Shown: one piece after another, positions 33,705 to 44,322 of the stretch | Layout of the letters: each line of letters begins with the position of its first letter | Numbering within the stretch: the stretch's first letter is position 1 | DNA from: Polychytrium aggregatum | Lineage: Eukaryota > Chytridiomycota > Chytridiomycetes > Polychytriales | Length of the DNA stretch: 64,000 nucleotides | Assembly (NCBI RefSeq): GCF_025602895.1 | Contig: NW_026516205.1 | Span: forward strand, 124,001 to 188,000 | Direction: 5' to 3' | Made by a program: the position numbers and the translations under genes | Notes under the pieces: model-generated | Database searches by the model: none | What the model was told of the DNA's origin: nothing | The model's input: the letters and a program-made list of their open reading frames with translations, nothing else

Positions 33705-36700
33705 CTAGTTCAGATTGCCGCCTGTGCTTTTGAAGCGAGCCGACTTTGGGTTCGCATCCTCCGCCGCCTCTGGCCCCTTGTCTTCAGAGCGTCCCTCGAT
33801 ATTGCGGGCAAGAATGGGGTACTTTGCCTGGAAGATCTTGTAAGGCAGCAAAAGTAGTGGTGCAAGCAAAAACACACATTCCCAGAGGACTGTGTCGTTC
33901 CAGGACACGAGCAGGGCCGAGTTGCCCATGTTCAGATTGATGGGGTTCTCTGACGATGCAATTCGCACCAGCTTGAGCGAGCACAGACCGAGAGCGCACA
34001 GATGTGTTCCGACCTTCAAGGTGTTGTCGATCACAGACGTATACGGCTGTGCACACCAAACAAGAATATGGTTGGTGAGCCACACAGCCAGGGCCACGGC
34101 GACTCAACGACAGGGTCGTCGTTTCTGCGAGCTGCAATTGTAAAGCATGCGTGTGATCGCTGCGATGGTGGTTGCATCCGCTCTCTCTGCGCACGACTCA
34201 CACACGCACGCAGACTCGGCACGAACCTGCAAGAATGCCCATGGCATCAGCCAAACCCATATCAAAAAGAACAGAGAAATGGTCTGGTTCCATTCTGAGA
34301 AGATGGATTGCGTTTGAGCATGCACATCAGTATACTGGTCATTTGATATCCTGAGCCAAATCCAAGCAGAGTCAAGCACATGCAGTTGGATACCCAGCGA
34401 CTCACCATCGACTCCGTACGAGATCCGTATCAACGGAATCAGAAACCGCTCAAACAAAAACACATGGATGTACTTTGTGAGGAAAGATAGTCTGTCAGTG
34501 GAACACTTTGACTCGACGGTGGCAGCACATCCACAGGTCGACCTGGAAAGTTGGATCGGGAATCTACGGATCCAGGGTCGCTGAACAGCAATACTGAACA
34601 GCAATACTGAACCCAGTGCACCGCCAGTATGTGAGGAGCTGACTCACCCAAATATATCTCAGCCGAAACGGCGCAAGAATGGCTCCGATAAAGCCTACAA
34701 GGTCATTCCCGTTTAGGGTTGTCGTTGTCATTGGGCTCAGCACGGTGAAACATACGTCAGCAGCGCCCAATCCACCGCAGTCGAGATCGTGCCAAATACC
34801 ATCCCGTGCTTGGACACAGATCGGCCAGACGCAGTGACTCACCTTGTTGTTTGCGTGGGTCGACGAGTTCCTGTCTGTACGTTTTCAGCAATATGACAAC
34901 AGGCACGGCAATGATGATTGCCGCCAGCACGATAACCCCAACGCTCAGCACTGGAGTAGCTCATGTCGGGTTAGTGCTCCAGAAGTAGATCGACGGTGCA
35001 TGTCACAGTGGCGGAGCCCGGACGATGAATCCACATTTGCCTTTGAACAACGTACTCGCAATATGAGGGCCATTCCAGCAGCCAACTCCGGGCTGAAAGG
35101 TCAAGAGACTCAGCTGGTTGGCGGACCGGCATGAAAAGAGCGTAAAGCCTGTACATACACCCAGAGACATGCGCAAATCAAAGGGTCGATTCAGTCAGTG
35201 CCAAACAAAGCATAGTACTGGTTCCATCACACCCTCGTCGCCCATCCTTGTCAGGCCGACACAAGCCTGTTCCAGCAGCCCAGATGCCTCGCACTTGAAC
35301 ATGGACTTACATATCGACACCAGCGGCGTGTAGCAAAGTAAAAACAGCCCAAGAGCGGAGGTGACTGCGTTTTGGTGCTTCTTGGATGTGTAGAGCCAGC
35401 CCGGCACAGGAGTCGCACCGGACTCTTGGCTCTCGGCCATGAATCGCTTCCAGGTGGCCAATGCCAAGTCGAAGCCATACCAAAGGCTCAGCATAGCGGC
35501 CAAAATGAATGGCAATCCCAGATTCAAGGATAACTTAGTGGCGTCGTTGATGGGCATGATGCACCATGACAGGCCATAGCTGATATCAACATTGAGAGTA
35601 AGTGCTGAGAGCCTAAACCATACCGATGTGAAGCCTGTAAGCTGCCAACTCAAACGCACTCGATCCATGGCCAACGCTGTGACGCAAGCAACGCATGCAA
35701 GCGGTACGATACAAAACACGGAGGGGTGAGCAGAATAACACTCACAGAGGCATGAATGGGTTTGCCAGGCTAACCAAATATCGCGAGACTTGGTAGAAAA
35801 CGGCCTGAAGGTTCCACAGCGGAAAGATCAGACGCAATCTTATCTTGCCTGGATCTCTACCGTCATCTCGCTCGAAATATGCTCGCGATCAAGCCACTGA
35901 TGACACGGATGGATACCGTGCGGCAGCCATCCTTAATCATCACCACCAAGCCAGACCAAGCATTTCGTTGATGTCACGCCAGGTCCGTCCGACGCCATCA
36001 CGGCTGAAGTCGCTGCAATAGCCATATCGCACATCCAATCTGCACGAGATGCATGTCCGAGAATCTCACCAAATCAGACACAAAGAAGCCCTCAAGTTTT
36101 GGGAGGAAATAGTACAGCCCTGTGCCCAAGAACACCAACAGAAACGCAAGCGTTGGCCAGCCAGGGCTGGATGAGCTGCAGGAGAAACAACCCCCGCCCC
36201 ATTGATAGGGAGCAGTTGCTTCACACTGCGCGCACAGAGGCCCGGTGAATCCAGGCTTGCAAGCCTGGTCGGATGTGCAGTTTCCGTTGGGACAGCACGG
36301 TCCTGAATAGTGGTACTGTGTTAGTATTCAACGATGGTCACTTTGAAGCTCGCAAACAGCTGGGACTCGCGAGCCTCTCTTCCCATACGATCGCACTCAT
36401 GCGATCCGTCTATGCATCATACAAGAGGGCTTCTTGGCGACCGCTTTGTCCATAAACCTCACACATCTCTACCTTCAAACTGACACTCAAGGAAGGCGCT
36501 GGCAACATCTTTGATGCTTGGATCCATCCAGTAGTTTGCAAGAGGCCGCACGTCGCTCTCTCCATTGCAAATGGCGCCTGCATACAATGATATGTTTTTG
36601 GTTGGCACTGCGTTCTAAGACAGTACTTTCAACAGTATCGGACACACGCGCACGAACTGAATTCCACCTTGGGGGCACGATTTGCATGTTGAGTTGCGCT

Positions 36701-39700
36701 TCATGTTGTATGTTCCTTGGATTCAATGTAGATCAGTCCGAATCGTCCCGAGTCGGCCAAGCAAAGCATTGACAAGATCAGCGAGCTTGCCTGACCCAGA
36801 GCTTACCGGGATCGCACGCAACGCACTGTGGTCGTGATCCATTCGCTTGAAAGCTCCAATATCCGGCTTGGCACACTGTACGGCAGCGCGTTCACAACGA
36901 GGCCATGTGTATGTCAATATATCAGCGCGGACTGCCAAGAGTTGCTTGAGCTGTTCATCGGCGCTGCATTCAGTACCTGGCATATCTGAAGGGGGCTGCA
37001 AGAAGTAAATCAACGCATGTCAGCCCGTCTTCGCCGGTAACTCCGCGCTGACATTGCTGCCGGCCATGCTTACCACAACCCGTCCTCCGTATCCATAGAA
37101 GCCTACTGGGAGCACCAAGTTTCCTGTGATGTACTTTCCGATGCTATTAGCCTGGCCATCGACCTTTGTCTGAGCAAGGAAGATCATGGAGCTGCAAGCC
37201 AGTGGGTTGCAGAAATCAATATGTGGAAATGGGGGGAGTCGATCGGAGAGACCTCTATCCAGTGCGACGTTGTCTCAGCCGGCGTACCCCTTTCGATTTC
37301 CAGTAGAGTCAAGAACAAACTGGCCCGTGGGTCCACGGTATCCGGTCGACGCAAATGCGGTCCAATTCAAGTATCCGTCCGCTTGGTGGCTTGCAATCGC
37401 CTGGGCCGTAAAGTTGTACGTGTTCATGGTCTGTATTCGATGGCCCGGTGCTTGTCAGAGAATGCTGCATCAGACAAACGACTGCCATGCCATCTTTTGT
37501 GAAGCTGTTCATCATCGTTATGAGCCTGACCTGCTTCCAGCCGCTTGCGATCACATTAACCGTATCGTACGAAATCCTGTGCGAGTTACATCGTTACAGT
37601 GGCGCATATCACCACTGCTTCCACGGGTTTGGTATGATGCCAGACCATACCTCGCAAAGTCGTATGGCATGTTGATGGAGCTGACGGGATATTCAGTAGG
37701 ATTCTGTGAATTGAGACCCATCCAGCGACTCACAAAGGCGATGTTGACCGGGTCGATCGGATCACATTCGATTTCTTGAGGAAAAATGAAGCCGTCCTTG
37801 TCTTGAACCGCATTCAGACCGTACATAGCTATGGCCGTAAGGTTTTGCGTTAGCTCGTGCACAGCCATCGTTTAGTATGGAAGCGAGAGTCACCTTCAAG
37901 CACTTCTGGTGGCGAGAAATCGAGTGGCCCAATGCCGAGCCAGACATAATCCGGTCCAACCATGTTCATTGATCTGTGTACGCATCAAGCATGGAATGAA
38001 ATGTATCGTGAGCTCGAGTCACTGCTCGCGGTTACGTCGCCACACTATGGCAAAGGAAAGAGGCAACTCGGGGGCTCTGGGAGTTGATTCAGTTGACGAA
38101 TAGTCTCACCTTGCAGTGTAATAGATGGCCTCTGTATCGCTTGGACTGGCACATACGAATATGATCCGGGGCTCTGTTGTGCGGAGGTTGAGTATGTTTT
38201 GATTCAGGTTGTCCCGATCTTGAGAAGTCAGGTTGCCAGTGTATGGGTCGGAGGTGTACACCGGCTGGGAAATCAGCAGGGTGATATTCCAATAATCGAC
38301 ACTATATTGTATTGAGATATCATTGATACTCGTGTCAGTCACTGCTGCGTCGTTGTCATGTGCACTCAATGGCACCGCCAAGTGGGCTATGGCAGCATTC
38401 AACTCAGGGCTGTGCTGTGTCTTTGTCGTTGGCCAAATTGGTGGAATATCAAAGGGACCTGTTGCTGAAACTGGTAAGTTGAAGTGCAAATGATAGAGCA
38501 TAACTTACCGATTGAGGAAAGACTGCATGCCTGCAAGACCGTATTCGTCGTCCAGACCGTGGACGATCGCGACGCTCTTCCATCCACTGGCGTTGATGAA
38601 ATCGGCAATGCCGTCTGCGCAGACAACGGACAGGACGATGTTCATACAATTCAGGCCACTGATCCTCCCACCCGTGAGCCATAATCTTGAGTCGAGGCCA
38701 AGTACCGGTATCTTGACAGCCATCAGTGATCCACCAAACACGAACACTGACGCCAGCGCCGTTACTCACTTGCTTTCCATGCGACGCTTTGTCGGGTGGA
38801 AAAGTAGTACTTGGGGCGGGTTCGGGTCAGCGAAATGTCAGGACGTGCAGATTGCGGTGTTGCCTCGCACCTGCCTCCGTAAACATGGCAGTCATGCGCT
38901 TGCTCTCTTGTCTAAACTCACCGGATAGTCATTCTTCACCGAGAGCAAGACGCTTGAAGCAACGGGTGAGGACTGGATGATCTATTTGTCCGCATCTGAT
39001 CAGCCGCAGAAACTCGCCATGGACAACACATCCTACCGACTTATTTGTTCGACCCACCTTGCCACTGCTGCTGAGGAATCCCTCCCAAATGGTACTCTGT
39101 CATCAAAGGGTGATTCTTAACAAGCGTCCAGATCGGTACACCGAAGCAGCTTGTCTGCACAGCTGTTGTCACTAGCGACCCGTCCTGTGACTCCGCTGCG
39201 AGCGCTCAAAGATGGCAGACCTGCATGAAGAAATCGCCGATGACGGCATTTACGGCAATGTCCTGTGTCATATTGAGGACCTGGAGGCTGATTCGGTGGG
39301 TGATATGAGAAGCACATGGATAACGATGTGAGGAGGCAAGTCGATATCCACGACAAAGTCATCAGCGCAAACTGTGGCGCGGGAGGTGAGCGCAGGCATC
39401 AAATCCGATCGATCAGCTATGCGGACTCGGGCGATCGGCAAGGGCGGCTCACATGGCAATCTTGGATGGGTTGGATACCGCGCTCGTCACATTGTCGGAG
39501 GATGAGTTCCACGAGTTTCCCAGCACGAGCTCTATCGGAGTCCCCGGGAACATGTTGCGGTTCTGATTTAAATCTGATATCGCCAGAGCGACTCCGCTCT
39601 GGTCGACAACAGTACCGCATACGAGAGCAAAGTTCAGCGACCGCTCTCATCGGTGATGACGACCCTGACGAAGCAGGCATGGTATCGGAGCTACTTTGAT

Positions 39701-40154
39701 GTCTCGGTAAAATCACGCGATACTAAGGGCCCACGGCAACTATACCTGGATCGCTGTTACCATCGTTGTTGTTGATGGTGTTGTTGATGGCGGCGGGTCC
39801 GTAGTCGTGCCCAGCAAGATCCGCGTCGAATCGGGAAGGATTCCATGTTCAAGCAGCGGCTGTGAGTCGATCTCGGCGCATTGCGCCGACCTGGACTTGT
39901 CTGCTGGATAAACAATCGATTTCACCGCACCACGCGCCGTGGTATATGCCGAGCGCTCTACTCCACGCCACTCCACTGAGACTATCTGCACTCGCACCTT
40001 GCATCGCCATAACGACGCTTGGATCGGCATCGTAGCTGAACGGCAGCAAGAGGCCGATCTTGAGGGTCGTAGCCGATGCCCATGGGGCAAACAGGCTGTA
40101 CAGAACCGTTGCTGCGAGTGCGTGGCCGCGGTGCGGCCTCCAGAATGCCCACAT
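33705..40154 (-). CDS. Large PBP1/ANF-type ligand-binding, Cys-rich, multi-pass membrane receptor
   Basis: Many short exons; boundaries approximate. A signal peptide starts at ATG 40154 (MWAFWRPHRGHALAATVLYS, then TTLKIGLLLPF, a PBP1 first strand). Ectodomain pieces downstream in order: ALAISDLNQNRNMFPGTPI (about 39590), DIAVNAVIGDFF (39260), SLVTTAVQTSCFGVPIW (39150), SSVLLSVKNDYP (38940), YYFSTRQSVAWKA (38800), ASGWKSVAIVHGLDDEYGLA (38560), RIIFVCASPSDTEAIYYTAR (38130), GPDYVWLGIGPLDFSPPEVL (37930), GPTGQFVLDSTGNR (37310). These follow the order of a type I periplasmic-binding fold as in class C receptors and natriuretic-peptide receptors. A Cys-rich module (PCCPNGNCTSDQACKPGFTG, then CAQC and CFSC; 36170-36300) leads into FLLVFLGTGLYYFLP. 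Seven to nine further hydrophobic segments lie between 35560 and 33780, e.g. LSLNLGLPFILAAMLSLWYG, LGLFLLCYTPLVSIC, VIVLAAIIIAVPVVILL, FFLIWVWLMPWAFL, ECVFLLAPLLLLPYKIF. Cytosolic tail ends STGGNLN. Ligand unknown. Confidence 0.72.
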
Positions 40155-40691
40155 TTCCAAGGGGGGCTTGTCGGATTCGATGGTGTGAGCAAAGCGCTGC
40201 GGATCCGGATGGGTGTCTTCAATACCGTGGGGCCCGTGCGAAGACGAGCACGGCCTGGCGTCTTGCCCAGCGCAGCGGCCGAAACTGAGCATCGCCCTCC
40301 TGAGGCTGCGCGGAGCGACCGCGGTGTCGAGCCCCGTGATCTGGTCGATCACCCCTTCCTGATGCTCTCCGCGCGGGCCGACATCCCCTGATCTGTGGCG
40401 GTGCAAGGCCAGGTCGCCAGCCAATGGGAATCTCTCTTTGCATTTTGCCCAAAAACGGGAGCACGCGCCAGGAAAGGAAAGCGAGAGGCGGCGACAGCGA
40501 GATGCCGGCGAGAGCACAGGCACTGTGGCAGCACAAGCCAGAGGCGAGCACCGAGACTGTGCGAGAGGCGCGAGCGTTCCTGTGGGTCGTCCTGCCGTCC
40601 TCCTGCCCGATCTGCAAGCCGATGGTTCGTCTTCATCTGCCATTGCCATCCCCTGCCTGTCTCTGCATCAACGCCCAGCATAACAGCAGCC
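40155..40691. promoter_or_regulatory. Divergent spacer between the receptor gene and ERG19
   Basis: 537 bases between start codons. Frames crossing it are upstream extensions of ERG19 without ATG support or antisense shadows. No TATA box recognised. Confidence 0.4.
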
Positions 40692-41936
40692 ATGAGCTCC
40701 GAAGTCACCTGCACGGCACCCGTCAACATTGCGGTCATCAAGTACTGGGGCAAGCGAGACACTGCCCTGCTGTTGCCCACCAACTCGTCGCTCTCGCTCA
40801 CTCTGTCGCAGGACCATCTGCACTCCAAGACCACAGTGCGTCTGACTCCCGGCCAGGGCTCCGATCGTCTCTGGCTCAACGGCAAGGAGGAGTCCATCGC
40901 GGCATCCAAGCGCCTGACCAACGTCATCAACGAGACCCGCCGGGTCCGCATCCGCCTGGAAGAGGAGGCCGCCGCCCAGGGCCATCCCCTGCCTGCGCTC
41001 TCCAAGTCGTTCCTCACCATCTGCTCCGAGAACAACTTCCCCACGGCCGCTGGCCTGGCTTCGTCGGCCTCGGGTTTTGCCTGCCTGACCTTTGCTCTCT
41101 CCAAGGCCTTCCAGCTTCCAAGCGACAATTCTGAGATTTCCCGTCTGGCTCGTCTGGGATCGGGCTCGGCCTGCCGCTCGTTGTACGGCGGTTTCGTGGC
41201 CTGGGAGATGGGTGACAAGGCCGATGGATCCGACTCGATCGCTGTCCAGATCGCTGACGAGTCGCACTGGCCTGACATGGAGGCCCTCATCCTCGTTGCC
41301 TCGGACGAAAAGAAGGACGTCGGCTCGACCGAGGGCATGCAGTCCACCGTCGAAACCTCGGAGCTGCTGCGCGAGCGCATCCGCGAGGTTGTTCCGCGCC
41401 GCATGAGCGAGATCACCAAGGCCATCCTCGAAAAGGACTTTAACAGCTTTGCCGAGATCACCATGAAGGACTCGAACCAATTCCACGCCGTCTGTCTCGA
41501 CACCTTCCCCCCGATCTTCTACCTCACCGACGTCTCCAAGGGCGTCATCTCCCTCATCACCAACTACAACAAGCTGGCAACCAACGGCACTGGCTACAAC
41601 GCCGCCTACACCTTCGATGCCGGACCGAATGCTGTTCTGTACCTGCGTCGCGAGCACGTCCCCGAGGTCCTTGCCCTGGTCGACCAGTGGTTCCCCAAGC
41701 CCGAGAGCGCCGATCCCAGCGAATACTATGGCCGCGCCGCCGAGTTCCTGCCCAAGGCCGATCCTGCAAAGGTCGGCCAGCTGGCTTCGAGCATCAGAAC
41801 CCCCAAGTACCCTGCTGGCAGCATCCGCCGCATCATCAGCACTCCGATTGGCGACGGACCTCGCATCCTTGCTGCCCAGCATGAGCCGCTGATTTCCCTG
41901 CTCAACTCCGAGGGACTGCCCAAGCGCACGGTCTAA
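40692..41936 (+). CDS. ERG19: Diphosphomevalonate decarboxylase (ERG19/MVD1)
   Basis: Converts mevalonate-5-diphosphate to isopentenyl diphosphate with ATP, the last mevalonate-pathway step toward ergosterol. Intronless, 414 residues. The ATG at 40692 gives MSSEVTCTAPVNIAVIKYWG, followed by the usual KRDTALLLPTNSSLSLTLSQ. The GHMP ATP-binding block is FPTAAGLASSASGFACLTFA; RLGSGSACRSLYGGFVAWEM follows, with the catalytic Asp expected in FDAGPNAVLYL and the substrate Ser/Arg in GSACRS. KDSNQFHAVCLDTFPPIFYL and GYNAAYTFDAGPNAV are typical. Length is slightly above the yeast enzyme (396). The frame is open well upstream but without a supporting family match. Confidence 0.97.
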   Translation: MSSEVTCTAPVNIAVIKYWGKRDTALLLPTNSSLSLTLSQDHLHSKTTVRLTPGQGSDRLWLNGKEESIAASKRLTNVINETRRVRIRLEEEAAAQGHPLPALSKSFLTICSENNFPTAAGLASSASGFACLTFALSKAFQLPSDNSEISRLARLGSGSACRSLYGGFVAWEMGDKADGSDSIAVQIADESHWPDMEALILVASDEKKDVGSTEGMQSTVETSELLRERIREVVPRRMSEITKAILEKDFNSFAEITMKDSNQFHAVCLDTFPPIFYLTDVSKGVISLITNYNKLATNGTGYNAAYTFDAGPNAVLYLRREHVPEVLALVDQWFPKPESADPSEYYGRAAEFLPKADPAKVGQLASSIRTPKYPAGSIRRIISTPIGDGPRILAAQHEPLISLLNSEGLPKRTV

Positions 41937-42221
41937 TTCACACCACTCGACCGCCCGCATCAAGATCAGCCAAACGGAAGAGTTGTCTTTGCGCCACGGC
42001 AGCTAGACAACATGAATCGCCTGCACAACGTGCCGTTAGCCTTCCGCGATAATGACACATGCAGGAAACCTCAGCTAATTGCTTTCTCTCTCCTTCCTGA
42101 TTTGCTTTGCACCGTCAGCTATCACCAAATACAATATATTTCAAAATGCGACCCATGCCAGCGGTATTGCCCAGCGGCTGCTTGTGTCAACGTGCAGCCT
42201 TGCATCGACAAAGAATGGTGC

Positions 42222-44174
42222 TCATCTGCGAAACAGCAACAGCGAGAGTGCAGTCAACATCCGCCAGTGGCCATGCAATCGATTGCGCTTTGTCGGCATG
42301 TCGTCGGATTGCCGGTCTGGCGTAGTGCACCAAATGGAACGAAAGTACCTTTGCTCGGCCTCCCACCGAGCTTCTCCGATTTCAATGATCCGGCACAGCT
42401 TGGCGATATCCAGGCCGCCTTCGACCGGAGGGTCCTCGCTGCCGCTCTGAATCCATCGGCGCGCGACTTGGTATCGCCAAACAGAGTCGCCCGGGAGTCC
42501 TCGACGGACCAGCTCGGTCTCAAGAGCCAATCTCCGAAGATACGGCCCCTGTGCCACTGTGGCCGGAGTCCAGGCCAATGGGCGCCCAGATTCCGAGTCG
42601 GATAGGCCGCTGAGACCGCTAAGCCAAAACGATGGGTGACATGCGCTGTGGTCGGCAGTGCATAATTCTGCATCGACCGAATGCTTGCACCTGGTGGGCG
42701 GTTGCGCCGAATCGAGCAAGAGATGCCACAGGTTCGCGCCGGCATCTTCCTTGATTTGGCCCGAACCGATATCGCAGGTGCCAAGAGAGAAGCAACAAGC
42801 CAGCAGCAAGGCCCTGGAAATCCGCTCGCCTTCGGTCATGCATGCAGACTCGATCGTGTCGCCCCTCCAGCGGAGATTCAGCAGGGCTCTCCGCATAGTC
42901 TCGTAGAGAATCAGGCCGTCAGAGTCGCCGAGCTTGCCCTTCAGCTGTTCAATGATGCCTTCGCCCACCAGGCTTTTTGTAATCCTGGATTCCTCTTGCT
43001 CCTTCTGGACACCGAGCCACACTCTTGAGCGCCGATATTCGGGCAGTCCCGGGATTCCCTCGAGCAAAATGCGGCGTCGCCCTCTCCAGCGACGGGTAAA
43101 GGGTCGGTTGGTGAGTCTGCCGAGAATGTCGCTGCATCCGCCTTGGCCCTGCGAAAGCTCAAAGCCTCGGAGGAGGAAGGATTCGCGAAAGAGCACCCGG
43201 TGGATCTCGAGCTGGAGCGTCGTGACAATCCAGAACGACCCTGGAACCCACTGGTGCTCCACCTGGTGGATCGTGTATGCGAGGAGGACATCGGTGTCGC
43301 GGAAGTAGTGGAGGCCGGGCTGGGTCGGCACCCGGAAGCTCTCGGTTTCGCACCCAGTACCCCACCAGCGCAGAGAGATCCGCAACGGCACGTCTTCCCA
43401 CGATCGGCGGAGAAACGAGATTGAGATGAGCTGGTGCGGTCGCTTCATTGGACTGGCCGAGAGTGCGTCCTCATAGTCGCTCGGTATTTGGTGCTCTTCA
43501 TGGCCGCTTGCTGGCTGGGCTTCGCTGTTGTGGCCGCCGTGGTCATTGGTGGCCGGGTCGCTGTCATGGAGAGTCGAACTGCTGTCGATGATGTCTCCAT
43601 GGGGCTGCTGGTTGCCCGGAACAGGGGCGCCGTTGTCGCAGGCCTCCATCCCGTGAATCAGCGACGCACAGCCGTCCCTGCCGCACGTTTCTGCATGGAT
43701 GGTGCCGTCTCGGTTCATGCCAGCGAGCATAAGGTGAGCGATTTTGACGGTCTCGCGCATCACGGCAGGACGGAGAGGAAGCCCGGTCGGCGGCCAGTCG
43801 CTGTTCTGCTCGCCGCCCTTGAATACGGCAGCGAGCCACTGCGATGCGTGCAGGTTGTGATAGAGTATCGGCGATGCCATTCTGGCAAAGCGCCGAGAGA
43901 CCCGCCGGAGCCTCCACACCGTAGGCAGAGGTAGCCAGGTGCCGATGTTCAGAAGGACACAGTCTGGGAGACGATCCAGTGCCGCCGTTTCCAATGGCAG
44001 CAGCCCATTCCTGGCTGGGTCAACTCCCATGGTTTGAGGCTGAGGGAATGCGCTTGATATTCGGCTCTGCCCGGTGAGAGCGATGGTGGTTTGTATCGAA
44101 GACGAGCAAGTGCGTTGTATTGATGGCGAGCAAGTGCGTGCTCCAACGACAGCGGGCGACCCCACGCACAACAT
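42222..44174 (-). CDS. F-box protein, function unknown
   Basis: Single long exon of 650 residues from the first ATG (44174), or 602 from the ATG at 44030. The F-box follows shortly after the second ATG: LDRLPDCVLLNIGTWLPLPT, VWRLRRVSRRFARMASPILY. F-box proteins bind Skp1 and select substrates for SCF ubiquitin ligases. An acidic, His-rich linker (SGHEEHQIPSDYEDALSA) and a domain with many Trp and Arg residues follow (HQLISISFLRRSWEDVPLRI, VEHQWVPGSFWIVTTLQLEI), without leucine-rich repeats or WD40 blades that I can see. The first 48 residues of the longer form (TCSSSIQTTIALTGQ) look unstructured, so I prefer the 44030 start. Confidence 0.75.
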   Translation of the reverse strand: MLCVGSPAVVGARTCSPSIQRTCSSSIQTTIALTGQSRISSAFPQPQTMGVDPARNGLLPLETAALDRLPDCVLLNIGTWLPLPTVWRLRRVSRRFARMASPILYHNLHASQWLAAVFKGGEQNSDWPPTGLPLRPAVMRETVKIAHLMLAGMNRDGTIHAETCGRDGCASLIHGMEACDNGAPVPGNQQPHGDIIDSSSTLHDSDPATNDHGGHNSEAQPASGHEEHQIPSDYEDALSASPMKRPHQLISISFLRRSWEDVPLRISLRWWGTGCETESFRVPTQPGLHYFRDTDVLLAYTIHQVEHQWVPGSFWIVTTLQLEIHRVLFRESFLLRGFELSQGQGGCSDILGRLTNRPFTRRWRGRRRILLEGIPGLPEYRRSRVWLGVQKEQEESRITKSLVGEGIIEQLKGKLGDSDGLILYETMRRALLNLRWRGDTIESACMTEGERISRALLLACCFSLGTCDIGSGQIKEDAGANLWHLLLDSAQPPTRCKHSVDAELCTADHSACHPSFWLSGLSGLSDSESGRPLAWTPATVAQGPYLRRLALETELVRRGLPGDSVWRYQVARRWIQSGSEDPPVEGGLDIAKLCRIIEIGEARWEAEQRYFRSIWCTTPDRQSDDMPTKRNRLHGHWRMLTALSLLLFRR

Positions 44175-44322
44175 TGATGCTTCCCATCCCTGGCGCCAAA
44201 CCCCCGAATCAACCTCGTATCAAGAGTTTCCGCGCCCTTGCCAATCAGAGCGGCGGGAAGCCGGCGCTGTGTTCTTTCGGCCCCGGTGTTGCTTTCTGTT
44301 CGCTCGTGATGCTGTGCTAGCC

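Noticed and set aside
40668-41963. 431-codon minus-strand frame
   Set aside because: Antisense of ERG19, kept open by GC3-biased codon use.
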